Source: Robiginitalea biformata HTCC2501
GTDB lineage: Bacteria; Bacteroidota; Bacteroidia; Flavobacteriales; Flavobacteriaceae
Direction of reading: 5' to 3'
Assembly (NCBI RefSeq): GCF_000024125.1
Contig: NC_013222.1
Span: 3,055,501-3,119,500 of the forward strand
Length of the DNA stretch: 64,000 nt
In this document: piece by piece, positions 17,518-25,563 of the stretch
How the letters are laid out: each line of letters begins with the position of its first letter
Numbering within the stretch: position 1 is the first letter of the stretch
The notes under the pieces: model-generated
Told to the model about the DNA's origin: nothing
What the model saw: the letters and a program-made list of their open reading frames with translations, nothing else
Databases searched by the model: none
Program-made: the position numbers and the translations under genes

Positions 17518-18522
17518 ATGAAAGTTTCAATAGTAATCCCTGCCCATAACTCTGAGAAATTCATCGATCGTTGCTTGTCTTCTGTTTCTTCTCAAAGTTA
17601 TGGGAACATCGAAATAATTGTTGTAAACGACGGAAGCACGGATGGGACCTTGCCCCTTATCAAAGCCTGGCAGCAAAAGGATGCGCGTATCCTACTTATG
17701 GACCAGGAAAATGCAGGGACCTTAATGGCACGCAAGATTGGTATTCAACACGCTACAGGAGATGCCATTCTAAATCTCGATTCAGACGATTATCTGGAGA
17801 AGCATGCCGTTGAATTGCTAGTGCATAAAATGGAGGAGACAAGTGCTGATATAGTGGTTGCCAACCACTTTATGCTTAAGAATGGTCATAAAAAGCTTAT
17901 CAAAAACGCCCTTCCTCGCACACAGGATAAGCGATCCCTATTCGAATACCTGCTAACAGGTAAACTTACCGGATACATCTGGGGGCGTCTTTTTCGAGTC
18001 GATTTGTTGAAAACATTGGAAATGCCAGCATATTTCGCATTCTCCGAAGATGTCATTGCTAACTTTTCACTAATTGCTAATAATGACTTAAAGATAGCCC
18101 TCATCGAAGAGGGAATCTTAAATTATGTCATACATACAAGCAATGTTTCTCAAAGTGAAATTAGCCGACCAGTCGAAGGCTTTTACAGGGAACATCGCTA
18201 TATAGAAACTATTTTAGCGAGAGAAGGACTTCAAACGGAACTTGAAAAAGAGTTGGCTATCTACAAAAGTAAGAGCTGGGTCGTTTACTGTAGAAAGGGG
18301 GGGGAATTGTCAAAAGATCCCCAGTACCATCGCGCCTTTTTCGACAAAAACTACCCTTTGGTTAAGGATTCATTACCTCTTTACCAGCGCATTGAGATGT
18401 TGGCTTATGCAAAAAACTTACGTTTTGGGAGAATGGTCACGTTAACGCTTCGCCGTGGGTATAAAATATTAGAAACCCTGAAAAAAGCATTTCAGTTCAA
18501 AATGCTCATTGGTTTGCTATGA
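17518..18522 (+). CDS. Glycosyltransferase family 2
   Basis: The 334-residue GT-A enzyme starts MKVSIVIPAHNSEKFIDRCL and has VNDGSTDGTLPLI and NLDSDDYLEKHAV (DxD metal site). The C-terminal third has no recognisable motif and ends in basic amphipathic sequence, as in many membrane-associated capsule glycosyltransferases. It is the last gene of the AT-rich block; the next gene starts inside its stop codon (ATGA). Confidence 0.9.
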   Translation: MKVSIVIPAHNSEKFIDRCLSSVSSQSYGNIEIIVVNDGSTDGTLPLIKAWQQKDARILLMDQENAGTLMARKIGIQHATGDAILNLDSDDYLEKHAVELLVHKMEETSADIVVANHFMLKNGHKKLIKNALPRTQDKRSLFEYLLTGKLTGYIWGRLFRVDLLKTLEMPAYFAFSEDVIANFSLIANNDLKIALIEEGILNYVIHTSNVSQSEISRPVEGFYREHRYIETILAREGLQTELEKELAIYKSKSWVVYCRKGGELSKDPQYHRAFFDKNYPLVKDSLPLYQRIEMLAYAKNLRFGRMVTLTLRRGYKILETLKKAFQFKMLIGLL

Positions 18523-19274
18523 CCCTCACACTCATCACCGCCACCTACAATAGCGTTAAAACGCTGAAAAGTTGCCTGGATTCCGTTGCGGCCCAGGATT
18601 ATAAAGATTATGAGCATTTGATGATTGACGGGGCGTCAACGGACGGGACATTGGAATTTCTGGAAGGATATCGGGAAAGCCACCCGCACCTCCGGGTGAT
18701 CTCAGAGCCGGATGCCGGGATTTACGATGCGCTCAATAAAGGGGTTTCCAATGCCAGGGGCAATATCGTGGGGTTTGTGCACTCGGACGATATGCTGGCA
18801 GATTCCGGGGTGCTGAACCGGATTATCAAATGTTTTAATAACGGCAATCCGGACGGCGTATACGGGGATTTGGAATATGTTCGCCAGGAAGATCCCGACC
18901 GTGTTGTAAGGCACTGGAAAAGCGCGCCTCTCAATAGGGACTTATTGCAGAAAGGCTGGATGCCTCCCCACCCCACGCTGTTTCTGAAAAAGTCGGTTTA
19001 CGATAAGCACGGGGCATTCGACCTTTCCTACCAGATAGCCGCCGATTACGATTTTATGCTGCGAATATTTCAGGATACGGAATACGCATTTACATATCTG
19101 CCCGGGGTTATTACGAAAATGCGCGTTGGCGGTGCCAGTAACCGCAGCCTGAAAAACATCCTGCAAAAATCCCGCGAAGACCTGCGGGCCATGCGCGCCA
19201 ACCAGATTGCAATGCCCTTTTTGGCTCTCGGCTACAAGAACCTGTCAAAACTTCCGCAGTTCTTTAGAAAATAG
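18519..19274 (+). CDS. Glycosyltransferase family 2 (WcaA-like)
   Basis: The 251-residue GT-A enzyme begins MTLTLITATYNSVKTLKSCL, with DGASTDGTLEFL, SEPDAGIYDALNKGV and FVHSDDMLAD (metal site), followed by MPPHPTLFLKKSVYDKHGAF and a helix-rich end. This set is typical of the WcaA-like GT2 group in colanic-acid and capsule clusters. GC content returns to chromosomal level here although the gene overlaps the AT-rich gene before it, so the cassette boundary falls almost exactly on the gene junction. Confidence 0.92.
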   Translation: MTLTLITATYNSVKTLKSCLDSVAAQDYKDYEHLMIDGASTDGTLEFLEGYRESHPHLRVISEPDAGIYDALNKGVSNARGNIVGFVHSDDMLADSGVLNRIIKCFNNGNPDGVYGDLEYVRQEDPDRVVRHWKSAPLNRDLLQKGWMPPHPTLFLKKSVYDKHGAFDLSYQIAADYDFMLRIFQDTEYAFTYLPGVITKMRVGGASNRSLKNILQKSREDLRAMRANQIAMPFLALGYKNLSKLPQFFRK

Positions 19275-19425
19275 GAGCAAGCCTGGGGATAATCCGCGCT
19301 TTTGACGAGTTGTAAGTGGATAAAACACCCATCCCCGGATCGATGGGTTTCTCCTGGCTATTTTAACCTTTGAAGTACCCCCGGACTTTAAAATCTTTGT
19401 TACATTTATCCCCCTTCGGGAATCC

Positions 19426-21825
19426 ATGACTATGGCGGAATCCGCATTCATTTTGGAAGAAGAGCATTCGGAACAAACGAATCTCAAAGCACTTATTGCC
19501 CGCTACCTGCGGTATTGGCCGTGGTTCCTGGCGGCCGTTATTATCAGTGTGGGCCTGGGGTACCTCTACATGCGCTATGCCCCGATTGTCTACGAATCCA
19601 CTGCCAAAATCGAAATCATCGACGAATCCCAGGGCATCGACATCACTTCCGAGGCCCTTTCGCTCTTTGGCCAGGGCAGTTCCGTAAATATGGAGAACGA
19701 GGTGCAGGTCCTCCGGTCGTATCGGATCCTCCGGCAGGTTGTGGAAACCTTGAACCTGGATATTTCGTATTACCAGGTGGGGAACGTAAAGACGACGGAA
19801 ATCTGGAATCCCCCGTTCGCCGTTACCAAGCTGGTAGCAGAAGACAGCCTGGAAACTACCCGGGCGTACGACATCCGAATCGAGGGGATTAACGCCAGGA
19901 TTACCGATGAATCCGAAACCTCCCGGACTGTGTCCCTGATGACCCCGGATTCCCTGGATACCGGTTTGCCCTTTGATATTACGCTCCGGCCCGATGCAGT
20001 TCCGGAGGAATACGCTGGCATCCAGTTCCGGGTAACCCTGACCCCCATCAAACAGGCCGTTCTGAACCTGGCAGAAAAAATTCGCGTGGAACCCGTGAGC
20101 AAAGACAGCGAAATCCTGGCCCTGTCCATCCGGGGGCAGAGCGTGGAGCGTTCGGAGGCCATCCTGAACGAGCTGATCAACAAATTCAACCAGGACGGGA
20201 TTAAGGACCGGCAGCTGGTTTCCAAGCGGACCCTGGATTTTATCGACGAGCGGTTCCTGAGCCTCTCCCAGGAGCTGGACTCCATCGAGGTGGGGAAAGA
20301 AGACTTTAAACGCACCAACGACCTGTCCTACCTGGATTCCGACGTGGATTTTTCGCTTCAGCGGCGCGCGGTGGCCCAGGACGAAGTCACCCAGCTGGAA
20401 ACGCAGGTCTCCCTGGCCGACCTGCTCAAGAAGGCGGTTACGGCCCAGTCGTCCTACGGCTTGCTGCCGGTGGACGTGGGCCTGGAAAACAGCGGGCTGA
20501 ACTCCATGGTGGCCAAATACAACCAGATGGCCCTGGAGCGGGAGGAATTGCTGACCAATGTGGGGGAAAGCCACCCCACGCTGATCGCCATTTCCAACCA
20601 GCTGCAGAACGCCAAGGTGAATATCATGAAGACGCTGAACATCTACCAGACGCAGCTGAAGCTCTCCCTGCGCCAGCTCACCCGCGAAAAAAACCGGGCC
20701 AATACGATGTTCTCCCGCCTGCCGGAGAAGGAAAAGATGCTGCGCTCTATAGAACGCCAGCAGGACATCAAGGAAAACCTCTTTATCCTGCTGCTCCAGA
20801 AACGGGAGGAAGCCGCCCTCAGCTATGCGGTTACCGCCCCGTCCATCAAGGTGGTGGACTACGCGCTTACGGATACCGAACCCCTCTCCCCCAAAAAGCG
20901 GATTGTCTACCCGATGTCCTTCATGATTGGCCTTTTTGTGCCTTTCATAGTGCTGTACCTCCACTTTACGATTAACGGGAAGATCCAGGACCGGACGGAC
21001 CTGGTGCGGCTGAGCCCGGAGGTCCCGATCCTGGCAGAAATACCCACCTTCAAAAAATCGCGCAAGGTGATCAACGCCGCAGACCGCTCTGTCTTGGCAG
21101 AATCCTTCCGCATTGCCACCACCAACCTGGATACGCTGCTTTCCGCCCGTGACGGGGCGAATGGCCGGGGTGCCGGGGGTGCAAGCGGATCCAGCGGTGC
21201 CGACGGGGCCGGGAATGCAGCGGACGCCGGGAATGCAGGGGATGCAGGGGATGCTGCCAGGGGCAAATGCGTTCTGGTAACCTCCTCGGTAAAAGGCGAA
21301 GGCAAGACCACCACCGCCCTGAACATGGCCCAGGCCTATGCGAGCATGCACCACAAGGTCCTGCTGGTGGGGGCCGACCTGCGCAACCGGGAGCTGATGA
21401 ACTACTTTAAGCCGGATTCGTTTTCCTTTGGCCTTTCCGAATACCTGAGCGAATCCCGGGTAAAATGGGAGGATGTAATTGCCGGCGGTTTCGACAACCT
21501 GGATTATTTAAAGGTGTGTTTTGGCGGCAAGATGCCCCCGAACCCCACGCAACTCCTGTCCGGCAAAGGGTTCGCGCGGTTTATTCAGCGAGCCGTTTCC
21601 GAGTTTGACATCGTGATACTGGACTCCCCCCCTTCCCTCTCGGTGGCCGATCCGCTCCTGTTGGCTAAACACGCGGATGCCACGGTCTACATTACGCGAA
21701 CGGGCATCACCGACAAGAATATGGTGCGCCACGCCAGGGAACTCCAGCAGAAAAAGCAGCTGCCGAATATGGCCTTTGTCATCAACGACGTGGGCTCGCT
21801 GAATTCCCGGAAATACCAGTATTAG
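19426..21825 (+). CDS. Wzc-like polysaccharide co-polymerase/tyrosine autokinase
   Basis: This inner-membrane protein controls chain length and export of the polysaccharide. The 799-residue product has a Wzz domain between transmembrane helices near residues 26-46 and 500-520, long periplasmic coiled coils (~260-440), and a cytoplasmic BY-kinase domain. Walker A is SSVKGEGKTT (~620-629), Walker A-prime VLLVGADLR, and Walker B IVILDSPPS. A 36-residue Gly/Ala/Asp-rich insert (577-612), encoded by repeats, sits just before the kinase core. The usual tyrosine cluster at the C-terminus is reduced to the ending KYQY. It follows the glycosyltransferases; no outer-membrane Wza-like gene is nearby. 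Confidence 0.93.
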   Translation: MTMAESAFILEEEHSEQTNLKALIARYLRYWPWFLAAVIISVGLGYLYMRYAPIVYESTAKIEIIDESQGIDITSEALSLFGQGSSVNMENEVQVLRSYRILRQVVETLNLDISYYQVGNVKTTEIWNPPFAVTKLVAEDSLETTRAYDIRIEGINARITDESETSRTVSLMTPDSLDTGLPFDITLRPDAVPEEYAGIQFRVTLTPIKQAVLNLAEKIRVEPVSKDSEILALSIRGQSVERSEAILNELINKFNQDGIKDRQLVSKRTLDFIDERFLSLSQELDSIEVGKEDFKRTNDLSYLDSDVDFSLQRRAVAQDEVTQLETQVSLADLLKKAVTAQSSYGLLPVDVGLENSGLNSMVAKYNQMALEREELLTNVGESHPTLIAISNQLQNAKVNIMKTLNIYQTQLKLSLRQLTREKNRANTMFSRLPEKEKMLRSIERQQDIKENLFILLLQKREEAALSYAVTAPSIKVVDYALTDTEPLSPKKRIVYPMSFMIGLFVPFIVLYLHFTINGKIQDRTDLVRLSPEVPILAEIPTFKKSRKVINAADRSVLAESFRIATTNLDTLLSARDGANGRGAGGASGSSGADGAGNAADAGNAGDAGDAARGKCVLVTSSVKGEGKTTTALNMAQAYASMHHKVLLVGADLRNRELMNYFKPDSFSFGLSEYLSESRVKWEDVIAGGFDNLDYLKVCFGGKMPPNPTQLLSGKGFARFIQRAVSEFDIVILDSPPSLSVADPLLLAKHADATVYITRTGITDKNMVRHARELQQKKQLPNMAFVINDVGSLNSRKYQY

Positions 21826-21908
21826 TCTTAGTGCTACAGCTTAGTGCGCGATTGCCGGGCCTTTCGCACAGTTCAGTCGGATAACGGGCGCATCAGCTCC
21901 CATCGGTT

Positions 21909-22277
21909 TCAACACTCAGCATTCGGGTTCGGGAAGTTGTCGGACTGGTCCTCCACCGTGTTGTCCAGGCAGGCAAAATCCTTTTCCACCAGTATGGACA
22001 GGGCCCCGGGGTCGTTCCAATCCGCCGAGTTGCTGTACCCAACACGGGTGTCTTCCAACCAGCCCTCCCGGGCCGACGCCGGCAGGGTTACCGTGATGGT
22101 TCCCCGGGTAAAATCTGCTGTGGGCTCTGCCACGCCTTCCTCCGCCCGGAGGATGTAGCGAAACACCCCGGAGGGAAAAACCGTTTCCTCCTCAACATAG
22201 CCGGTGTTGCAAAAAACCTCCACCTCGGCCCGCGTGAGCCGGTAACGCACTGAATTTCCTTTAATCCGTATTTTCAT
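21909..22277 (-). CDS. DUF7009-type hypothetical protein
   Basis: The 122-residue protein begins MKIRIKGNSVRYRLTRAEVE, a pattern I associate with a conserved Bacteroidota family of unknown function (DUF7009, recalled from memory). It is predicted to be a small cytoplasmic beta-rich protein with no signal peptide or membrane segment. It is transcribed away from the AraC regulator gene, sharing a 74-bp intergenic region. No function can be given. Confidence 0.8.
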   Translation of the reverse strand: MKIRIKGNSVRYRLTRAEVEVFCNTGYVEEETVFPSGVFRYILRAEEGVAEPTADFTRGTITVTLPASAREGWLEDTRVGYSNSADWNDPGALSILVEKDFACLDNTVEDQSDNFPNPNAEC

Positions 22278-22351
22278 CCTGCAGAAATTTTACAGAAAAG
22301 TAGTACATTAGACGCTGACAAGCTTGCCTGCACCATAACCTTTATCTGCTC

Positions 22352-23356
22352 ATGTTAGGTTTGAGGGAGAATACCCCGTTAGAAATGCTCAGGCAATTCG
22401 CAGTTTACCTGGATGCGGAGGTCGTCGAATCCCATGGTTCCGGTCAACTGATCCTGGACAACGAAAAAGGCCAGGGCTCCATCAAACTTTTTGAGCTGTA
22501 TCCCGGCCTAACTGCCTGGGTCTACAATATCCAATTTTTTGATGATCTGTCCTGGAAGGTTCAGTTTAACGGTGAAAGGAATTACTACCTGGGATACCAC
22601 CTGAAGGGGCGGCAACGCCATAAATTTGAATCGGAAGAGCATTTTATTGAGATTCAGCAATGGCAGAACTTTTTTATTCTGGGCACCGACCATACCGTTG
22701 CCGATTTTGTAATACCGGGTGGTGAACCGCTGCAAAGTTGTTACCTGATTCTGAAAACCCACCTGATCACGGAGGCCGATCTAAAAATAAAAACGCAACT
22801 GGAGACCCACCTGGAAAACCTGTTCCGGGTGGGGCAAAAGCAGCTCGCTTATCGCTATTTGGGACAAATAGACACACAAACCGGGCATTTTGTAGAAACG
22901 ATTATCAAAAACGAGCGGACGGACCTAGTGGGGCGCCTGCTTACCGAAGGCGCCGTTATGGGGATGCTCGCCTCCCAACTCGAGTCGCACCAACAGGAGC
23001 ACCTGGGTGCAGTTAAACGACCGGAACTCAGTATCGCGGATTTTGAGAAAATTAAAAACCTGACTGAGATTATCCGGGATAACCCAGGGGAAAAGATAGC
23101 TGTTGATGACCTGGCCGCCCGACTCGGGTTTTCCTCCAGGAAACTGCAACGGGGAATCCGCATCGTATACGGGTATTCCGCACACGAATTCATTACGAAT
23201 GTGCGCATGGAACTGGCCCGGGAACTGATGGAAACCACCGACATGAATGTCTCGGAAATCTGTTACAACATCGGGTATTCCAGCCGGAGCCACTTCTCCA
23301 AGATGTTCCGCGCCCGTTTCGGGGTGTTGCCGAGTTCCTACAGGAAATCGACCTAG
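22352..23356 (+). CDS. AraC-family transcriptional regulator
   Basis: The 334-residue protein has a C-terminal double helix-turn-helix domain of about 100 residues. The first HTH is IAVDDLAARLGFSSRKLQR; the second is NVSEICYNIGYSSRSHFSKM, followed by the canonical FRARFGVLPSSYRK. The N-terminal ~220 residues are a beta-rich sensory domain without a recognised ligand motif (QLILDNEKGQGSIKLFELYP). It lies between the DUF7009-type gene (divergent) and the carboxylesterase gene (convergent), so its targets are not obvious. No tandem kinase or transporter gene is nearby. Confidence 0.93.
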   Translation: MLGLRENTPLEMLRQFAVYLDAEVVESHGSGQLILDNEKGQGSIKLFELYPGLTAWVYNIQFFDDLSWKVQFNGERNYYLGYHLKGRQRHKFESEEHFIEIQQWQNFFILGTDHTVADFVIPGGEPLQSCYLILKTHLITEADLKIKTQLETHLENLFRVGQKQLAYRYLGQIDTQTGHFVETIIKNERTDLVGRLLTEGAVMGMLASQLESHQQEHLGAVKRPELSIADFEKIKNLTEIIRDNPGEKIAVDDLAARLGFSSRKLQRGIRIVYGYSAHEFITNVRMELARELMETTDMNVSEICYNIGYSSRSHFSKMFRARFGVLPSSYRKST

Positions 23357-23386
23357 TCCAAGATATTTCAAGGTCCAGGTTGCCCC

Positions 23387-24916
23387 CTAGTTCCTGTCGA
23401 GGAATCTCAATTCCTCCTGCAGCAACCCGGGCTCCGTCCGGATCGTTTCATCGATGACCAGGATATCCCCCGACCCGTACTGGTAGTGTTTCCAGGCCGG
23501 GAGTCCCGGCCCGTTCGGGTTGCCGGTTTTGGCAAAATTGAGCCAATAGGAGGAGAGTGTATCTTCCACCTTCCGGTCATACGGCTGCCAGGGCCGGTCC
23601 CAGGTATGTAGCGTATGGAGGGCAAAAGGCACTTCGCTGGTATGGAAGGCCCCGTAATTCGGGAAATCCGGTTTGTCCGGCGGCACATGCCCAAACTGGT
23701 AGAGGTAGCTTGTCCCCCCACTGGCTAAAGCCATCCGGTGCGCTGGCAGGCCGGCAAACCCCAACAAGGTTATCAGGCTCCTGGATTCCTGCACCTCTTC
23801 CCCGGTGCTGCCCGGGAATAGCTCCAGGAAGGCGCCGGCGCGCTCCCCGTAGAGGCTGTCGGCCTCCCGGCGGTAGGCCTCGGGGGTCATGGCGTTGGAC
23901 CCCATGAAATTCCCGTCCCCGGTTACCCAGCCGGCAATCACCGGTACCTGGTTATGACGCCCCTCCCGGAAATAGGCCCGCATATCCGTGTCGGGTAGGA
24001 AGTGCCCGTCAAGGGTGACGCCAAAGCGCCCCACGCCCGGAAGGTTGCTCACAGCCTGGATGCTGTCTGCCGGGAGTTCCCGCAAGGCCTCAAGGGAACG
24101 CACCCCGGCTTTTTCAATAAAACGGACCCCGGCCGCTTCTGCCTGTTCCAGGTCCTGGCTGAGCTGGCCGGAAAGCAACCCGCCGCTCTGCAGGATCGCT
24201 TTGTGGAACAGGCCTTTTGCCAGGGGGGATTCAATTTGGGCGTTTACGCTGAAAGCCCCGGCAGACTGGCCGGCAATCGTGACATTGTCCGGGTCGCCTC
24301 CGAATGCAGCGATGTTGCGCCGCACCCAATCCAGGGCGGCTGTCTGGTCCATAAATCCATAATTTCCGGAGGCTCCATGCCCGGATTCCTCACTGAGTTC
24401 CGGATGCGCCAGAAAGCCCAGTACCCCCACCCGGTAATTCAGGCTTACAAATACGATACCCTTCGACGCCATCTCCGCTCCATCGTAAATAGCGCAATTC
24501 GCCGATCCGCTGTTAAGCCCGCCCCCGTAAATCCAGACAAACACCGGGAGTTTTTCGTTCCCGCTTTCAGCAGGTGTCCAGACATTCAGATACAGGCAAT
24601 CCTCGCTCAGGGGTTCCGGTTGGGCGATAAATTCCTCACTCCAGGCGTAAAAAGGCCTTGGTTCATTCTGGATGGGGCTGGCCGAAAATTCAGTGGCTTG
24701 CAGGGTATCCGTCCAGGCCCTGACCGGTTGCGGGGCACGCCAGCGCAGCTCTCCGACGGGAGGTGCGGCAAAGGGGATGCCCTTGAAAACGCGCAGGCCG
24801 CGCTCGGAATCGGTGGTGCCGGAGACCCAGCCTTTGTCGGTTTTTACCAGGGTTGCCTGGCCGCGGGCGACGCAGCAGCCGATCAGCAGGGCGATACCAA
24901 GTATCAATCTTGTCAT
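23387..24916 (-). CDS. Secreted type-B carboxylesterase/lipase
   Basis: This alpha/beta-hydrolase would cleave carboxylic esters in the periplasm or outside. The frame is open from 24973, but the ATG at 24916 gives a proper signal peptide (MTRLILGIALLIGCCVARGQ), so I use it (509 residues). Family signatures are FKGIPFAAPPVGELRW near the N-terminus, EDCLYLNVW, the oxyanion region WIYGGGLNSG, the nucleophile elbow TIAGQSAGAFSV (GxSxG) and the catalytic His region YGAFHTSEVPF. The substrate is unknown. Confidence 0.94.
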   Translation of the reverse strand: MTRLILGIALLIGCCVARGQATLVKTDKGWVSGTTDSERGLRVFKGIPFAAPPVGELRWRAPQPVRAWTDTLQATEFSASPIQNEPRPFYAWSEEFIAQPEPLSEDCLYLNVWTPAESGNEKLPVFVWIYGGGLNSGSANCAIYDGAEMASKGIVFVSLNYRVGVLGFLAHPELSEESGHGASGNYGFMDQTAALDWVRRNIAAFGGDPDNVTIAGQSAGAFSVNAQIESPLAKGLFHKAILQSGGLLSGQLSQDLEQAEAAGVRFIEKAGVRSLEALRELPADSIQAVSNLPGVGRFGVTLDGHFLPDTDMRAYFREGRHNQVPVIAGWVTGDGNFMGSNAMTPEAYRREADSLYGERAGAFLELFPGSTGEEVQESRSLITLLGFAGLPAHRMALASGGTSYLYQFGHVPPDKPDFPNYGAFHTSEVPFALHTLHTWDRPWQPYDRKVEDTLSSYWLNFAKTGNPNGPGLPAWKHYQYGSGDILVIDETIRTEPGLLQEELRFLDRN

Positions 24917-24971
24917 CTGTGTGAATTTGAAAGCGTTTAAATTACACATAAAATTGATCGCACCCGTAAAC

Positions 24972-25000
24972 AAAAAGAAAGCCAGCCTTTGGGGGCTGGC
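24972..25000 (-). terminator. Intrinsic terminator of the Cys-rich small protein gene
   Basis: GCCAGCC (24981-24987) pairs with GGCTGGC (24994-25000). On the minus strand the stem is followed by TTTCTTTTTG. It lies 110 bp downstream of the gene ending at 25111. Confidence 0.75.
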
Positions 25001-25110
25001 ATTGTGCAGATTTTAGGTGCTTCGCGGATCCCATCGTTCCCGGCGTCGGACGGTCGGGGAAATGGGCCGAGGCTGCGGCTGGCTGATCTGTCGGTCCGCC
25101 GGTTCGGCGG

Positions 25111-25359
25111 TCAGGCCCGGAATTCCCGGGGGGCCCAAACCGAGCACATCATGCCCGGGGACGCTTTGGCCGGGTTGGCGCAGTCGTCCCGTTCGTATCT
25201 CTGGCAGCTGGTGCAATCCCGATGGTCGGCCAATTCGGCCTTCATTTCAAAATGGTCACAGGTGTAGTGGCTGGCCACCTTCACCCCGTGGACTTTACAC
25301 ATGCTGTCGCTCATCATGTTGTCGCAGTTCATGCAACTGCTTCCTAATCGTATCGCCAT
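25111..25359 (-). CDS. Cys-rich small protein, probable zinc-binding, function unknown
   Basis: The 82-residue product begins MAIRLGSSCMNCDNMMSDSM and contains ten Cys, mostly in paired CxxC or C-x-n-C arrangements (CMNC, CKVHG, YTCDHFE, CTSCQRYERDDC, MMCSVW) together with several His. There is no signal peptide. The pattern suggests one or two structural zinc sites. I recall similar short proteins being common in Flavobacteriia, but without an assigned role. A terminator follows at 24972-25000. Confidence 0.82.
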   Translation of the reverse strand: MAIRLGSSCMNCDNMMSDSMCKVHGVKVASHYTCDHFEMKAELADHRDCTSCQRYERDDCANPAKASPGMMCSVWAPREFRA

Positions 25360-25563
25360 GGTTTTCTATTTATAAGTGTATTCTGATTTGTCAATATGTC
25401 TTAAAATACAGGCAAAGCGCCATAGAATCAATTTAAATAACTGGTTTTCAATTATTTAAATTTAGATTGATTTAAGATAATTGCAGGCAGGGCAAGGGGA
25501 AATATCCGGGCCGGCATTCTGTGACGTGCCGTTTTACGGTTTGGAGCCGCCCCTGTCTGCCCA

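Noticed and set aside
19363..21354. 663-codon minus-strand open frame across the Wzc gene
   Set aside because: It is antisense to a clear BY-kinase gene, has low-complexity sequence typical of GC-rich shadow frames, and no recognisable motif.
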